From Corynebacterium tuberculostearicum (GTDB lineage Bacteria; Actinomycetota; Actinomycetes; Mycobacteriales; Mycobacteriaceae), in assembly GCF_016127015.1 (NCBI RefSeq), contig NZ_CP065972.1, forward strand, positions 434,001 to 498,000: a DNA stretch of 64,000 nucleotides. The letters are read 5' to 3'. A program made the position numbers and the translations under genes. The notes under the pieces were generated by a model. That model was not told the origin of the DNA. It ran no database searches and worked only from the letters and a program-made list of their open reading frames with translations. Shown here piece after piece: positions 9,155 to 17,411 of this stretch. How positions within the stretch are numbered: position 1 is the first letter of the stretch; the number at the start of each line of letters is the position of its first letter.

Positions 9155-10207
9155 ATGGACGTGCTTAGAACGTCTTTGACCCGCAAGGCGGCATCAGTAA
9201 AGGCTGGTGCCGCCTTGGCCGTATGTATGCTCGCCTTGACCGCCACCGCGTGCAGCAACAACGAGCGTGAAAGCGACGCGCTTGCCGACGCCCCCTCGGA
9301 AGCAACAGACACCAACCGCGACGTCCCACCGGAAACCAATGAGTTCCTCGAGGGCGATGAGGGTCATTCAATTACCTACATCCGCCTGCACGATGGCATG
9401 CATATGGGCTCTGCCTCGGAGCACGAGGCCCGCCCGGCGCTAAGCCTTATCAAGCTCTATATCGCCACCTACGTAATGGAAAAGGGCGAGTACGAGGACA
9501 AATACGAGGCACTGGATATGATCGCTAGCTCCTCTGATAAGTCCGCCGAAAACCTCTTTGATAAATACCCGGATTCCATCGACACGATTGCGGATGAATT
9601 CAATCTCGAATCCACCAAGGCCGGCGAGCAGTGGGGCTACTCGCAAACCTCCACGTATGACGTCGCCAGCTTCATCTCGCAGCTCATCGACCGCGATGAA
9701 ACCCACCCGGTGCTCGTAGCCATGGCGCATGCTGATCCCATCTCGGAAGATGGCTACCGCCAGGATTATGGCACCGCCAAGCTCTCCAACGTGGTGGGCA
9801 GCAAGTGGGGCTGGTCCAATGACAAGTCCATTAATTCCTCGGTCTCCTTTGGTGAGAACTTCGTCGCCGCCGCCTCCATTACCGGCTCCTCCGATGACCT
9901 CACCGACTACGTCAAGGACGAGGTGACCGGCAAGAATCTGGGCAAGGCCACCGAGCGCTTCCTCAAGTACAAAGACGGCGAGGACGTCCCACCGATCGAG
10001 ACTTCCACCTCGGAGACTTCTACTACCTCCTCCAGTAAGAAGGACAAGGACGAGAAAACCGGCAAGGGCAAGAAGGAAAAGTCCTCGTCCAAGGAGCCCA
10101 CGAGCGAATCCACCACGTCCAAAAAGAAGGACAAAGGCAGCTCCGATAAGAAGTCCACAGATAAAAAGAAAAGCTCAGAGAAAACCTCCGAGCCTTCCAA
10201 GAAGTAG
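9155..10207 (+). CDS. exported lipoprotein with beta-lactamase-like fold and Lys/Ser-rich tail
   Basis: From ATG 9155 the protein has 350 residues. A signal peptide ends in a lipobox-like LTATAC, so C33 is probably lipidated. The central domain carries the order of serine beta-lactamase motifs: S97-L-I-K100 (SxxK), S127-D-K (in place of SDN) and a SKWGWS segment where KTG would sit. Activity is doubtful because the last two are altered. The last 65 residues are almost only K, S, T, E, D and G, perhaps a wall-spanning linker. TTG 9122 is the longest start; no clear ribosome site decides it. Confidence 0.65.
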   Translation: MDVLRTSLTRKAASVKAGAALAVCMLALTATACSNNERESDALADAPSEATDTNRDVPPETNEFLEGDEGHSITYIRLHDGMHMGSASEHEARPALSLIKLYIATYVMEKGEYEDKYEALDMIASSSDKSAENLFDKYPDSIDTIADEFNLESTKAGEQWGYSQTSTYDVASFISQLIDRDETHPVLVAMAHADPISEDGYRQDYGTAKLSNVVGSKWGWSNDKSINSSVSFGENFVAAASITGSSDDLTDYVKDEVTGKNLGKATERFLKYKDGEDVPPIETSTSETSTTSSSKKDKDEKTGKGKKEKSSSKEPTSESTTSKKKDKGSSDKKSTDKKKSSEKTSEPSKK

Positions 10208-10209
10208 TA

Positions 10210-11202
10210 CTACCGCGCCTTAGAGACCGTTTCTGCGACGATCTTCGCTAGCTGACGAATCTGATCGTTGCTCAGCGTCTTGCCATTAAAGGTCACGCCA
10301 TTGGCGGTGACCTGGGGCAGTTCCGGTAGCTCCGGGTGCTTGCTCTGTAGCTGTGAGCTCAGCTGATTGACTAGGTCGGACGAGCCATTGCTTGGGGCCT
10401 TGGTCTGCGGCTGCGGCTTTGGCTGTGGTTTCTTGGTGGTCGGCTTCTTTGCCGGTGCAGGTGCCGCGGACTTGCCAGGCGTCCACTGTCCCCAGTCTTC
10501 GGCATAGACCTCATTGACGTCAACGATGACGCCGCCGATGGTCTGTTGCTTGCCGTGCGGCAGCTGGTGGATAGTAGTGCGCGGGTGAATCTTGCCATTA
10601 GAACCCCAGTCGTGCATCCAGAAGTACTTGCCGATGCCATCCTGGATCGCCCACTCAATAGTGTTGTAGTTGCCGTAGACACCTGTTTGGTAGCCAGCCA
10701 GCTCCAGCGTCTTGGAGAATGCCTGCAGGTATGGGCGGATTTGGCGGGTGTACTGCTCGCGGGTGGGGTTATCGTCGATCGCGATGTAGATCGGGCGGTT
10801 GGTGGGGCCGCCTGCCTTCTTGTGCAGTGCAATCGCCTTCGGTGCGTGTACTGCCGCACCTGCTGCGCCTTGCTTCCAATCGGCAGTTTCCGCACGGCCG
10901 AATTGGTATACCGACGCAGTGGGCAGGCCTGCTGCCGCATTGGCCTTCGTTTCCTTGAGGGTCACCGGTTTGCCGGTCATCCACGCAGCGCCGGGGCGCT
11001 TGTCGGAGACATACCGGATTGCACCCATATGGCCGGCATTCTTAATTGCCTGCGGGGAAGGTACGCCGGCGGAGAAATCAATGATGGTGCCGCGCACCGG
11101 TCCGAGTGCCGCTGCATTCGGAGCAGCAGAACCGATGGCGCCTGCGGTCAGCGCGAGAGCGCCGACCTTAAAGAGGCCGCGACGGGAGAAAGATGGTGAC
11201 AT
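10210..11202 (-). CDS. Tat-exported DUF1906 (Rv2525c-like) glycoside-hydrolase-fold protein
   Basis: The 330-residue protein begins with a twin-arginine signal, SRRGLFKVGALALTAGAIG, cut near ALG-PVRG. The following domain (residues 35-235) resembles DUF1906/Rv2525c, a TIM-barrel glycoside-hydrolase-like fold: it has IDFSAGVPSPQAI, AIRYVSDKR, IYIAIDDNPT and GVYGNYNTIEWA. M. tuberculosis Rv2525c is a Tat substrate linked to the cell wall. A Pro/Lys-rich linker (PAKKPTTKKPQPKPQPQ) precedes an amphipathic C-terminal segment of about 60 residues. The gene converges on the lipoprotein gene with a 2-base gap. Confidence 0.82.
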   Translation of the reverse strand: MSPSFSRRGLFKVGALALTAGAIGSAAPNAAALGPVRGTIIDFSAGVPSPQAIKNAGHMGAIRYVSDKRPGAAWMTGKPVTLKETKANAAAGLPTASVYQFGRAETADWKQGAAGAAVHAPKAIALHKKAGGPTNRPIYIAIDDNPTREQYTRQIRPYLQAFSKTLELAGYQTGVYGNYNTIEWAIQDGIGKYFWMHDWGSNGKIHPRTTIHQLPHGKQQTIGGVIVDVNEVYAEDWGQWTPGKSAAPAPAKKPTTKKPQPKPQPQTKAPSNGSSDLVNQLSSQLQSKHPELPELPQVTANGVTFNGKTLSNDQIRQLAKIVAETVSKAR

Positions 11203-11315
11203 GTTGAGCTCCTGCAGTAATCACATTTGTCACAGTAGTTAACAATTGCACCATAGCAGGGGGTCTGGGGTCATCCCCGGAGCGAAACCGCATGTCGCGC
11301 TTCTATTTCGAGAAA

Positions 11316-11744
11316 CTATTTCGAGTCGTTCCTAAACGTCACTTGAGTGGGATTCTCAACCGTGCGCGATACCGTGCAGTCCTTCTCGTGGGAGATGCGG
11401 ATCAGATTGTCCACCAGCTTGCGCGCTTGGTTGCCTTCCGGCGTATCTGGGAACGATAGATCGAAGCCCACTCGCACCTCCGATAGACGCGATGCACCAT
11501 CTTCGTTTACGCGGTCACCTTCCACATGCACATCAAAAGATTCCGGCTCCGTGCGTCGGGATGTCACCACATCCACGTCCACCGCCGAACACCCCGCGAC
11601 GGCAGCTAGCAAAAGCTCAACAGGGGAGAGGAGTCCCTCGCCACTGCCAAACTCAATGCTGGCTCCGGCGGAATTGGTAGCTCGGTATACGGCGGTATCG
11701 AGGCGGGTGAGATCTACGGCGTATTGCTTCGTTACTTCAGACAT
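11316..11744 (-). CDS. OsmC-family peroxiredoxin-like protein
   Basis: This 142-residue protein resembles the OsmC/Ohr superfamily of thiol-dependent hydroperoxide-handling proteins. The two conserved cysteines are C52 (LAAVAGCSAVDVD) and C123 (HEKDCTVSRTVEN), the expected redox pair. It is cytoplasmic and likely a homodimer. It is the last gene with ordinary core character before the accessory region. Whether it detoxifies organic hydroperoxides or is a general OsmC paralogue cannot be decided. Confidence 0.85.
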   Translation of the reverse strand: MSEVTKQYAVDLTRLDTAVYRATNSAGASIEFGSGEGLLSPVELLLAAVAGCSAVDVDVVTSRRTEPESFDVHVEGDRVNEDGASRLSEVRVGFDLSFPDTPEGNQARKLVDNLIRISHEKDCTVSRTVENPTQVTFRNDSK

Positions 11745-11855
11745 GAGGCCAGTTTAAGGCGACGGAGCAGGTCGGTTTGAGTGGGCAAGAGACACGCTGA
11801 TCGAAACTTTCGCGTGTCTAGTAGTGATTCAGCAGGCCCGCGTATTGTGAGTTCC

Positions 11856-12485
11856 ATGAAGGTCATTGCTATTTATGCGACGGAAACCATGTCTGATTGG
11901 GAGTATGCCTACCTCACAACTCAAGTAGCTGAAGCTGAGGCTCAAGTGCCGGATCGTTTCAAGGTTTTGTTTGTTGGCGAATCTCTAGAAGCCGTCCGCT
12001 CCAAGGGTGGAATCGAGGTAGTTCCAGGTCTGACCTTGCAGGACATCCAGAATCGGACTGATATTGCGGCGTTCGTGGTGCCAGGGGCAGATACATACTT
12101 TAACGGTCACGAACAGTTGCTGGAAACGATCAGGGTCTTAAATGAGAATGGAGTGCTCTTGGCGGCAATCTGTGGTGGAACTTTGGCCTTTGCTCGTGCC
12201 GGGGTGCTTGACCACTGCAAACACACTTCAAACGCGCAAGACTTCCTTGCCTCAGTGAACTACACCAATATCGATGGCTATAAAGAAGAAGATGTAGTTT
12301 TTGATGGTGGAGTGATTACAGCTTCAGGCTTGGCTCCGGTGCCATTTACTGCGGCGGTATTGCGCGCGGCGGGCGTTTACCCAGATGATGTCGTGGATGC
12401 TTGGCTTCAATTGCATGAGCAAAGAACGGAAGCGGCCTTCGTTGAACATATGAACAAGGTTCAGGCGTGGGTCTGTTCAAACTAG
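11856..12485 (+). CDS. DJ-1/PfpI-family protein
   Basis: The 209-residue protein has the class I glutamine-amidotransferase-like fold. The nucleophile elbow is AAICGGTLAFARAGVLD with C106. FVVPGADTYFNG and the GLAPVPFTAAVLRAAG segment also fit PfpI/DJ-1 members. Such proteins act as glyoxalases, deglycases or stress proteins; which applies is not shown. The frame extends to 11781, but the fold starts at MKVIAIYATE, so I place the start at ATG 11856. No strong ribosome site is seen. Composition is lower in GC than the genes to the left, consistent with the start of an accessory region. Confidence 0.8.
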   Translation: MKVIAIYATETMSDWEYAYLTTQVAEAEAQVPDRFKVLFVGESLEAVRSKGGIEVVPGLTLQDIQNRTDIAAFVVPGADTYFNGHEQLLETIRVLNENGVLLAAICGGTLAFARAGVLDHCKHTSNAQDFLASVNYTNIDGYKEEDVVFDGGVITASGLAPVPFTAAVLRAAGVYPDDVVDAWLQLHEQRTEAAFVEHMNKVQAWVCSN

Positions 12486-12493
12486 CTGGAGTT

Positions 12494-12525
12494 ACCCGAA
12501 ATTGCTTCAACGATTCGGGTCTTTG
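12494..12525 (+). terminator. possible terminator after the DJ-1 gene
   Basis: A 7-bp inverted repeat ACCCGAA / TTCGGGT with a 13-base loop is followed by a weak CTTTG tract. Confidence 0.4.
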
Positions 12526-12737
12526 CTGAAACAAAGGTGCCTGACATTCAGCGCTTGTATTTCCCGGGGCAGGACTATGAATATTGATCTGCCGGATCTC
12601 ATAGTCAACCAACTGGTTGATTGCAGTTTCAACCAGACCTGTGATTCAAAACGATGACGAATGTAGGAGGATAAGTCCTTAGAGTATTTTATTCATCGTT
12701 ACTCCGGCCGTGACAGCGGCTGGGAAGGAGAATGACC

Positions 12738-13181
12738 ATGAAAGCTTTGTATTGGGCATCCATTTTCTACCTCGTATTGGGCTTGGGCGCGGGCGTGTTC
12801 TACCGCGAATTCACGCGGGCCAATGATTTCCCCGAGGGCGAGTTCACCCAGTTGAGCGTAGCGCATACTCACTTGCTAGCGCTCGGTTTCATGATGAGCC
12901 TTATCTTCTTGGTATTGGAGAAGGTCATTGGTCTGTCGCGCAACCGCGGTCAGTTCAATGCGTTCTTCTGGCTCTACAACGTCGGCGTGGTCGTCACTGT
13001 TGGGGTCATGATCTGGCACGGATGCCTGACCGTACTGGGGGAGGAGTCCTCTGCAATGATCTCTGGCATCGCTGGTCTGGGACACATCCTCATCACGGTA
13101 GGCCTAATCGCATTCATCGCAGCGCTTGGTAATGCCATCGGTGAGTCCCAAGAAGCTAAGTCCCAGGCAGCAGGTGAATAA
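12738..13181 (+). CDS. DUF2871 membrane protein
   Basis: The 147-residue protein has four predicted membrane helices: residues about 4-22, 43-62, 80-98 and 107-128. The second helix carries AHTHLLALGFMMS; such spaced histidines could bind a metal or haem, but that is inference. Family function is unknown. I chose ATG 12738 because GGAAGGAG lies about 7 bases before it, whereas ATG 12732 would be only one base from that site. No close gene partner is evident. Confidence 0.72.
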   Translation: MKALYWASIFYLVLGLGAGVFYREFTRANDFPEGEFTQLSVAHTHLLALGFMMSLIFLVLEKVIGLSRNRGQFNAFFWLYNVGVVVTVGVMIWHGCLTVLGEESSAMISGIAGLGHILITVGLIAFIAALGNAIGESQEAKSQAAGE

Positions 13182-13183
13182 CA

Positions 13184-13270
13184 ATGAGCGAGACTGTCTC
13201 AAAGCGCCACAACTTCGGCTCTGCGAGATGGGAGCTCACCGAAACAAATGACCCCATGGTCCCTAAATAG
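13184..13270 (+). CDS. 28-residue small ORF, possibly the remnant of a larger gene
   Basis: An ATG lies 3 bases after the DUF2871 stop and reads 28 codons, beginning MSETVSKRHNFGSARWELTE. CAGGTGAATAACA upstream gives only a weak ribosome site. The spacing suggests an operon partner that was cut short, perhaps when the downstream DNA arrived. There is no recognisable domain, and it could be chance. Confidence 0.25.
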   Translation: MSETVSKRHNFGSARWELTETNDPMVPK

Positions 13271-13365
13271 TATTGTTAAGGGAACTGCTCGGTCACAAGG
13301 AAAGTGCTGGTAGTTGAGGCGTAAATGGACTTTCCTGGTCGGCTTGGCGTGTTTGTCATCGCAGA

Positions 13366-13959
13366 TTAGATTAGAATGGACTTTTCATCATCTATAAAGA
13401 GGGCTTGCCCATCTCTCAAAAGTAGCAGGTTCCATTCTCGGCCGTAGGTCTCGACAGTCTTACTAATGACCTCTATCGAATAGGGCCCAGTGGTTCCTTG
13501 TGCATGAGGAACAATGACATGAGGAGTGAAGTTTAGCCCTGTATATTCGGTGAGCTGCGGTGCCGTTTTGGAATCGTCCATGATTGATGCCGGCTCAATT
13601 GATGGGCCGGCAACAACTGCTCCTGCAGAACTTCCAGCGTAAAATTTGCCCTGCTTTACTGCTTCAGTCAGTGCACGGTCGGCACCCGTTTTCTTCAGTA
13701 CGTCAAGTAGGCGGAATACGTCGCCGCTCGCGACATAGATGCAGTTGGCTGATGCAATTTCATTTTGAATATCGCTTGGGTTTGATTGCGATAGGGTGAG
13801 AGGGACTAAGGTCTCTGTTGCCTCTCCAATTGCCTTCAGTTCTGCCTGTGCAAATGGTGCCTTGCGCATCTCTGAAGCGGCATCATCGATATATAGCACT
13901 CGCCCCGAAATGTAGTCGCCGATGTCCGGGTGCAGGAATGAAGCGAGAAGAAGTTTCAT
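13366..13959 (-). CDS. peptidase E-like serine peptidase (family S51)
   Basis: This 197-residue protein has a type 1 glutamine-amidotransferase-like fold. The nucleophile motif is YAGSSAGAVVAGPSIEP with S111. HVIVPHAQGTTGPY supplies candidate histidines, and IYVASGDVFRLLDVL matches the family glycine loop. Peptidase E cleaves N-terminal Asp-Xaa dipeptides in the cytoplasm. The gene is convergent with the DUF2871 gene, with only about 95 bases of unremarkable sequence after the small ORF. Moderate GC suggests it belongs to the accessory region. Confidence 0.78.
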   Translation of the reverse strand: MKLLLASFLHPDIGDYISGRVLYIDDAASEMRKAPFAQAELKAIGEATETLVPLTLSQSNPSDIQNEIASANCIYVASGDVFRLLDVLKKTGADRALTEAVKQGKFYAGSSAGAVVAGPSIEPASIMDDSKTAPQLTEYTGLNFTPHVIVPHAQGTTGPYSIEVISKTVETYGREWNLLLLRDGQALFIDDEKSILI

Positions 13960-14012
13960 GGGCCTAGATTACGAAATTCTTGCCACTCCAGCCATTCGGA
14001 AAGCAAGAATCC

Positions 14013-14039
14013 CGCGACACCAACCGAAACGATGTCTCG
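14013..14039. repeat. palindromic element near the left side of the island
   Basis: The arms CGCGACA and TGTCTCG (one mismatch) are separated by 13 bases containing AACGA. A closely related palindrome lies 15 kb away at 28,991-29,020; both share GACACCA and AACGATGTCTCGA in the same order. It may be an insertion-element end or scar. Confidence 0.5.
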
Positions 14040-14125
14040 AAATTTGGCAATGGGGGAGATTTACTTAGCTTCTGCACCTCTCATACCCGGCCGGCTCTAC
14101 ACTCCACTTGGTCAAGTCCTGGGTA

Positions 14126-15561
14126 GTGGTGTATCTGTTTTCGAATCTGGGGTTAGTTTCATGGCGGTGGTTTAGGGGCCATCTCGGGGATAAGGGGTGA
14201 GGGTATTCACGCGGCGATCTCCTGGTTGTTGTCGCGGTCCTCGTCGATGACCCCAGCGGCGATGATCTCTTTGGTCTGTGCCAGGCTGGTCAGTGACATA
14301 TAACGCTTCTGTTGGATCCAGTCATCGTGCTGTTCGGCCAACACCGCCCCAACAAGGCGCACAACAGCGTCTCGGTTTGGGAAGATTCCTACGACATCGG
14401 TACGCCGGCGGATCTCCCTATTGAGCCGTTCAGTGGGGTTATTCGACCAGATTTTGGTCCACACCGCTCTCGGCGCAGCGGTAAACGCCAACAGCTCGTC
14501 GAGACACTCCTCGAGGTAGGTGGCAACGTGAGGGAATTTCTGCTGGCAGAATTCAATAACCTCACGAGCTTGGGCCCACACACTAGCGGCATCGGGTTGC
14601 TGAAAGATTGTGTGAAACATCGCTGACAGAGTCGGCCATTGGGTTTTGGGAACCTGGGCCGAGAGGTTCTTCGCGAAGTGCGTTCGACACCGCTGCCAAC
14701 TAGCCTGCGGCAGGCAGTCACCCACGGCTGCTTGAATACCAAGATGGGCATCACTAGTAACGAGGAATACCCCGGTCAGGCCACGGGCGATGAGGTCCCG
14801 AAAGAACCCGGTCCACGACGCGGTAGATTCCGCGGTGGCAACCTGCATGCCCAAAAGCTCTCGGTAGCCGTCAGCGTTGACACCTGTGGCCAGCAACACG
14901 CTGGTCTTTACGACACGTCCTCCTTCCCGCACCTTCATTGTCAGCGCGTCGCAGGAGACAAAGTGGTAGGGGCCTTGGTCAAGCCGGCGGGTGCGGAAGT
15001 CATCGACCATGTCATCGAGTTCTTTGGCCATCTGGCTGACCTGAGACTTCGACAAGTTGTTGATCCCAAGGGTGGCCACCAGGTCGTTCATCCTGCGAGT
15101 GGAGACTCCTTTCAGGTAACAGGTGGCGATGACTGTGGTCAAGGCACGCTCGGTGCGGCTGCGGCGCTCTAGCAGCCAGTCAGGGAAAAATGCGCCGGTG
15201 CGTAGCTTCGGGATTGCCACATCAATGCTGCCGACTCGGGTATCAAGTTGGCGATGACGGTAGCCATTACGTGTGTTGGTGCGCTCGGCTGACACGGTGG
15301 CGTAATCAGCCCCGCAGACGGTGTCTGCTTGGGCGGAAAGAATCTGGTTGATGAAGTCAGTGAGCATTTGGCGCATCAAATCTGGGGACGCTTGAGTCAG
15401 CAGCTCTTCGAGATACGCGGTCGGATCGATATGATGAGGGTCAGCGGCCATCGCAGGGTACTTCCTTTCGAGGATAGGTAAGAGTTGATTCGAAAGGTAC
15501 CCGCGATGGTCGCCTTCATGCACACCGGCACAAGACTTACCGCGGGCTACAGATACACCAC
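14126..15561 (-). mobile_element. IS256-family insertion sequence
   Basis: The element is bounded by a 13-bp perfect inverted repeat: GTGGTGTATCTGT at 14,126-14,138 and its complement at 15,549-15,561. It contains one transposase gene. I could not find a convincing target-site duplication, so the exact tips may lie a few bases further out. Confidence 0.85.
14207..15451 (-). CDS. IS256-family transposase
   Basis: The 414-residue DDE transposase is full length for the family and appears intact. Catalytic acidic residues lie in FVSCDALTMKVREG, FLVTSDAHLGIQ and the IS256 signature NNPTERLNREIRRRTDVVGIFPN. The start at 15451 (MAADPHHIDPTAYLEELL) has AAAGGAAG about 10 bases upstream; the open frame extends further but without support. 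An intact transposase suggests a recent insertion, immediately upstream of the TIGR04255 cassette region. Confidence 0.93.
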   Translation of the reverse strand: MAADPHHIDPTAYLEELLTQASPDLMRQMLTDFINQILSAQADTVCGADYATVSAERTNTRNGYRHRQLDTRVGSIDVAIPKLRTGAFFPDWLLERRSRTERALTTVIATCYLKGVSTRRMNDLVATLGINNLSKSQVSQMAKELDDMVDDFRTRRLDQGPYHFVSCDALTMKVREGGRVVKTSVLLATGVNADGYRELLGMQVATAESTASWTGFFRDLIARGLTGVFLVTSDAHLGIQAAVGDCLPQASWQRCRTHFAKNLSAQVPKTQWPTLSAMFHTIFQQPDAASVWAQAREVIEFCQQKFPHVATYLEECLDELLAFTAAPRAVWTKIWSNNPTERLNREIRRRTDVVGIFPNRDAVVRLVGAVLAEQHDDWIQQKRYMSLTSLAQTKEIIAAGVIDEDRDNNQEIAA

Positions 15562-16060
15562 GTTAGGGGACGCAACCCTCCACTTTCCTTGAGTTCGGAT
15601 ACCTGCAAGTCAGTCCGTCGACGGAAGGTTTGCTCCTTGTCCGTGCAGGGCGAGTAGTGAAGGGTGAGAGTCGGTTGCCTATCGTGGGAAATGCACGGAT
15701 TGCGCGGATGAGTGGTGGGGAGGTTGTGAGCGGGTAAGGGGGACCTGCAGAAATGCAATGCGAGAAAGGGACTACTTTCCCTCGTCTGGTGCTTTACTTT
15801 CTGTGGAACTACCTTCCACATGCCTTGGAATGAATTCTCACAGATCAGGATGCTCACAAGTCACGCCTCAGGAATAATGGGCGTGCGGGTAACCTCCGGC
15901 GCAGCGAGGCGTGTATGTCGACGGATGTTTTGTGCTAAAAGAATGAGACGCTGTGCGTGGGTGGGGAAAATGCCTGTTGACGTAGGTAGTTACTAATTTT
16001 CGGGTGCAACACAGAAACTAGCTATCCATTATGTCCGGGGTGTGAAGTAGGGTGTGAAGT
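15562..16060. other. non-coding stretch between IS256 and the TIGR04255 cassette
   Basis: About 500 bases lack a convincing gene; a 106-codon frame on the minus strand has no protein-like character. TTGACG at about 15,975 and TATCCATTAT at about 16,023 are possible promoter pieces for the cassette. The last 23 bases hold a tandem repeat. Confidence 0.5.
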
Positions 16061-16061
16061 A
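16039..16061 (+). promoter_or_regulatory. tandem 11-bp repeat abutting the cassette start codon
   Basis: GGTGTGAAGTA occurs at 16,039-16,049 and again at 16,051-16,061, with the second copy running into the ATG. No Shine-Dalgarno sequence is evident here. A 12-bp period suggests an operator, possibly for the helix-turn-helix protein encoded by the second gene; this is inference. Confidence 0.4.
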
Positions 16062-16873
16062 TGAAAAGAGTGAAGTTCCGTCCTTTTACCAAGGATGATA
16101 AGAAGAGTGTCCGATTGGAAAAAGCGCCTCTTGAGCTTTTGATGGTGCAGATGCGATGGCCAACACACAACGCGCTCGTGCATGATTTTGAGCAGCACGT
16201 GAGTCGACTTGCTCAGCATTTAGATGATTACCCCCTTTCAGAGCCAGCACGTGATATTAGCGTCAACCTAACTTCAGACGGAGTGCGTGCCTCGGAAGGG
16301 GAGAAGGTTTATCACTATTACTCGGTGGACAACATCTGGGATCTCCACGTCACTTCACACAGCGTGACTCTCAGTTTCGACCCTCGCTATAAGGGGTACG
16401 GGTTTTCCGACGTGTATGAGCGATTTCTGAAGCTACTTGAAGCGGTAAAAGATTCATTTGGTGTATTACAAGCCAACCGTCTAGGAGTTCGTTATATCAA
16501 CCGCATTACGGATGAAAAAGTAATTGGAGATATTTCGAACGCGTTCAAGCCTCAAGTCATTGGATACCAGGACTTGCTGCTTCAGGACGAAATAGAATTA
16601 GTGACAACTATGAATCAAGCTGTCTTTCAGGTGGAAGATATTAGTCTGAATGTGCGGACCGGCGTAGTACCTCCGTATCAGACTCCTGACCGTGCTCTTA
16701 AGCCTGTTGATACTCGTTCCTGGGTGCTGGACCTCCAAGCGGTGAGCACTCAAAATTTGAGTACTCAGGGCACTGACATTCAAAACGCAGTTAACCGTCT
16801 TTCTGACACATGTTATGACTTTTTCAAGTACGTGTTACTTGACGAAGGTGAAGAAAAGTTTGGAGGTAAGTAA
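16061..16873 (+). CDS. TIGR04255-family protein
   Basis: The 270-residue soluble protein matches the sporadically distributed TIGR04255 family, known by the core A138-NRLGVRYINRI149. FDPRYKGYGFSDVYERFLKLLEA precedes the core, and a long beta-rich C-terminal half follows. Function is unknown. Patchy distribution and frequent presence in mobile regions suggest an accessory role such as defence. It is the first gene of a tight three-gene cassette; its stop overlaps the next start by one base (TAATG). Codon use is less GC-rich than in flanking core genes. Confidence 0.8.
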   Translation: MKRVKFRPFTKDDKKSVRLEKAPLELLMVQMRWPTHNALVHDFEQHVSRLAQHLDDYPLSEPARDISVNLTSDGVRASEGEKVYHYYSVDNIWDLHVTSHSVTLSFDPRYKGYGFSDVYERFLKLLEAVKDSFGVLQANRLGVRYINRITDEKVIGDISNAFKPQVIGYQDLLLQDEIELVTTMNQAVFQVEDISLNVRTGVVPPYQTPDRALKPVDTRSWVLDLQAVSTQNLSTQGTDIQNAVNRLSDTCYDFFKYVLLDEGEEKFGGK

Positions 16874-17409
16874 TGTCCGCTTCGTGCCTTGAACGCCCTT
16901 CTATCATTCCGTGGGGGTCGCAGATCACGACAATTGGAGTAGCGATTGCGGTTGCTACACCATTAACAACCATGCCTCCGCGCGAACCTGGAGTGTGGGA
17001 GACCCCACTGGAGTCTCCTCCATGGGCCCATGACGTTCAGGTGGGAACTCCTCGCCGCGGTGCTGAGTCATCCAACGAACTAATGCTCGCTTCGACAGCT
17101 AGCGAGATGATCCGCTATATCCAAACGTATGCGGGCTTTAATAATAAGGAACTTGGGGACATTTTTGGTGTCTCACGCCGTTCGATTCAAAATTGGGCTA
17201 CAGGTAGCGCCGTCTCTGAAACTAACACCGCGAAGATCGACATGTTCTACACCAAGATGATGTCGCTGAAAGCTCTCACACCAAAGGAGTCAAGGGCTGC
17301 ACTCTTGTCAAGTGCTAGTGGGGAAAGCTTTGTACAGGCATTTAAGCAGGCGACCCGTCGGGGAGAAAAAATGCTCGTGCCAACTCCGATCGAAGGGCGC
17401 TTTGTTTAG
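16873..17409 (+). CDS. helix-turn-helix protein of the TIGR04255 cassette
   Basis: The 178-residue protein has a clear XRE/antitoxin-like helix-turn-helix at residues about 80-125, with NNKELGDIFGVSRRSIQNW as the helix pair. The N-terminal 70 residues include a short hydrophobic stretch (TTIGVAIAVATPLTT) and a proline-rich part without known domains. A C-terminal helix ends KMLVPTPIEGRFV. It could repress its own operon, or act as the neutralising partner of one of the flanking proteins. It is coupled to the gene before it and ends 2 bases before the next ATG. Confidence 0.7.
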   Translation: MSASCLERPSIIPWGSQITTIGVAIAVATPLTTMPPREPGVWETPLESPPWAHDVQVGTPRRGAESSNELMLASTASEMIRYIQTYAGFNNKELGDIFGVSRRSIQNWATGSAVSETNTAKIDMFYTKMMSLKALTPKESRAALLSSASGESFVQAFKQATRRGEKMLVPTPIEGRFV

Positions 17410-17411
17410 CA

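Noticed and set aside
14110..15570. Target-site duplication around IS256
   Set aside because: Eight- and nine-base flanks on both sides were compared by eye at several possible tips and do not match.
15537..15857. 106-codon minus-strand frame beside IS256
   Set aside because: It overlaps the IS right end, has no ribosome site and no protein-like hydrophobic pattern.
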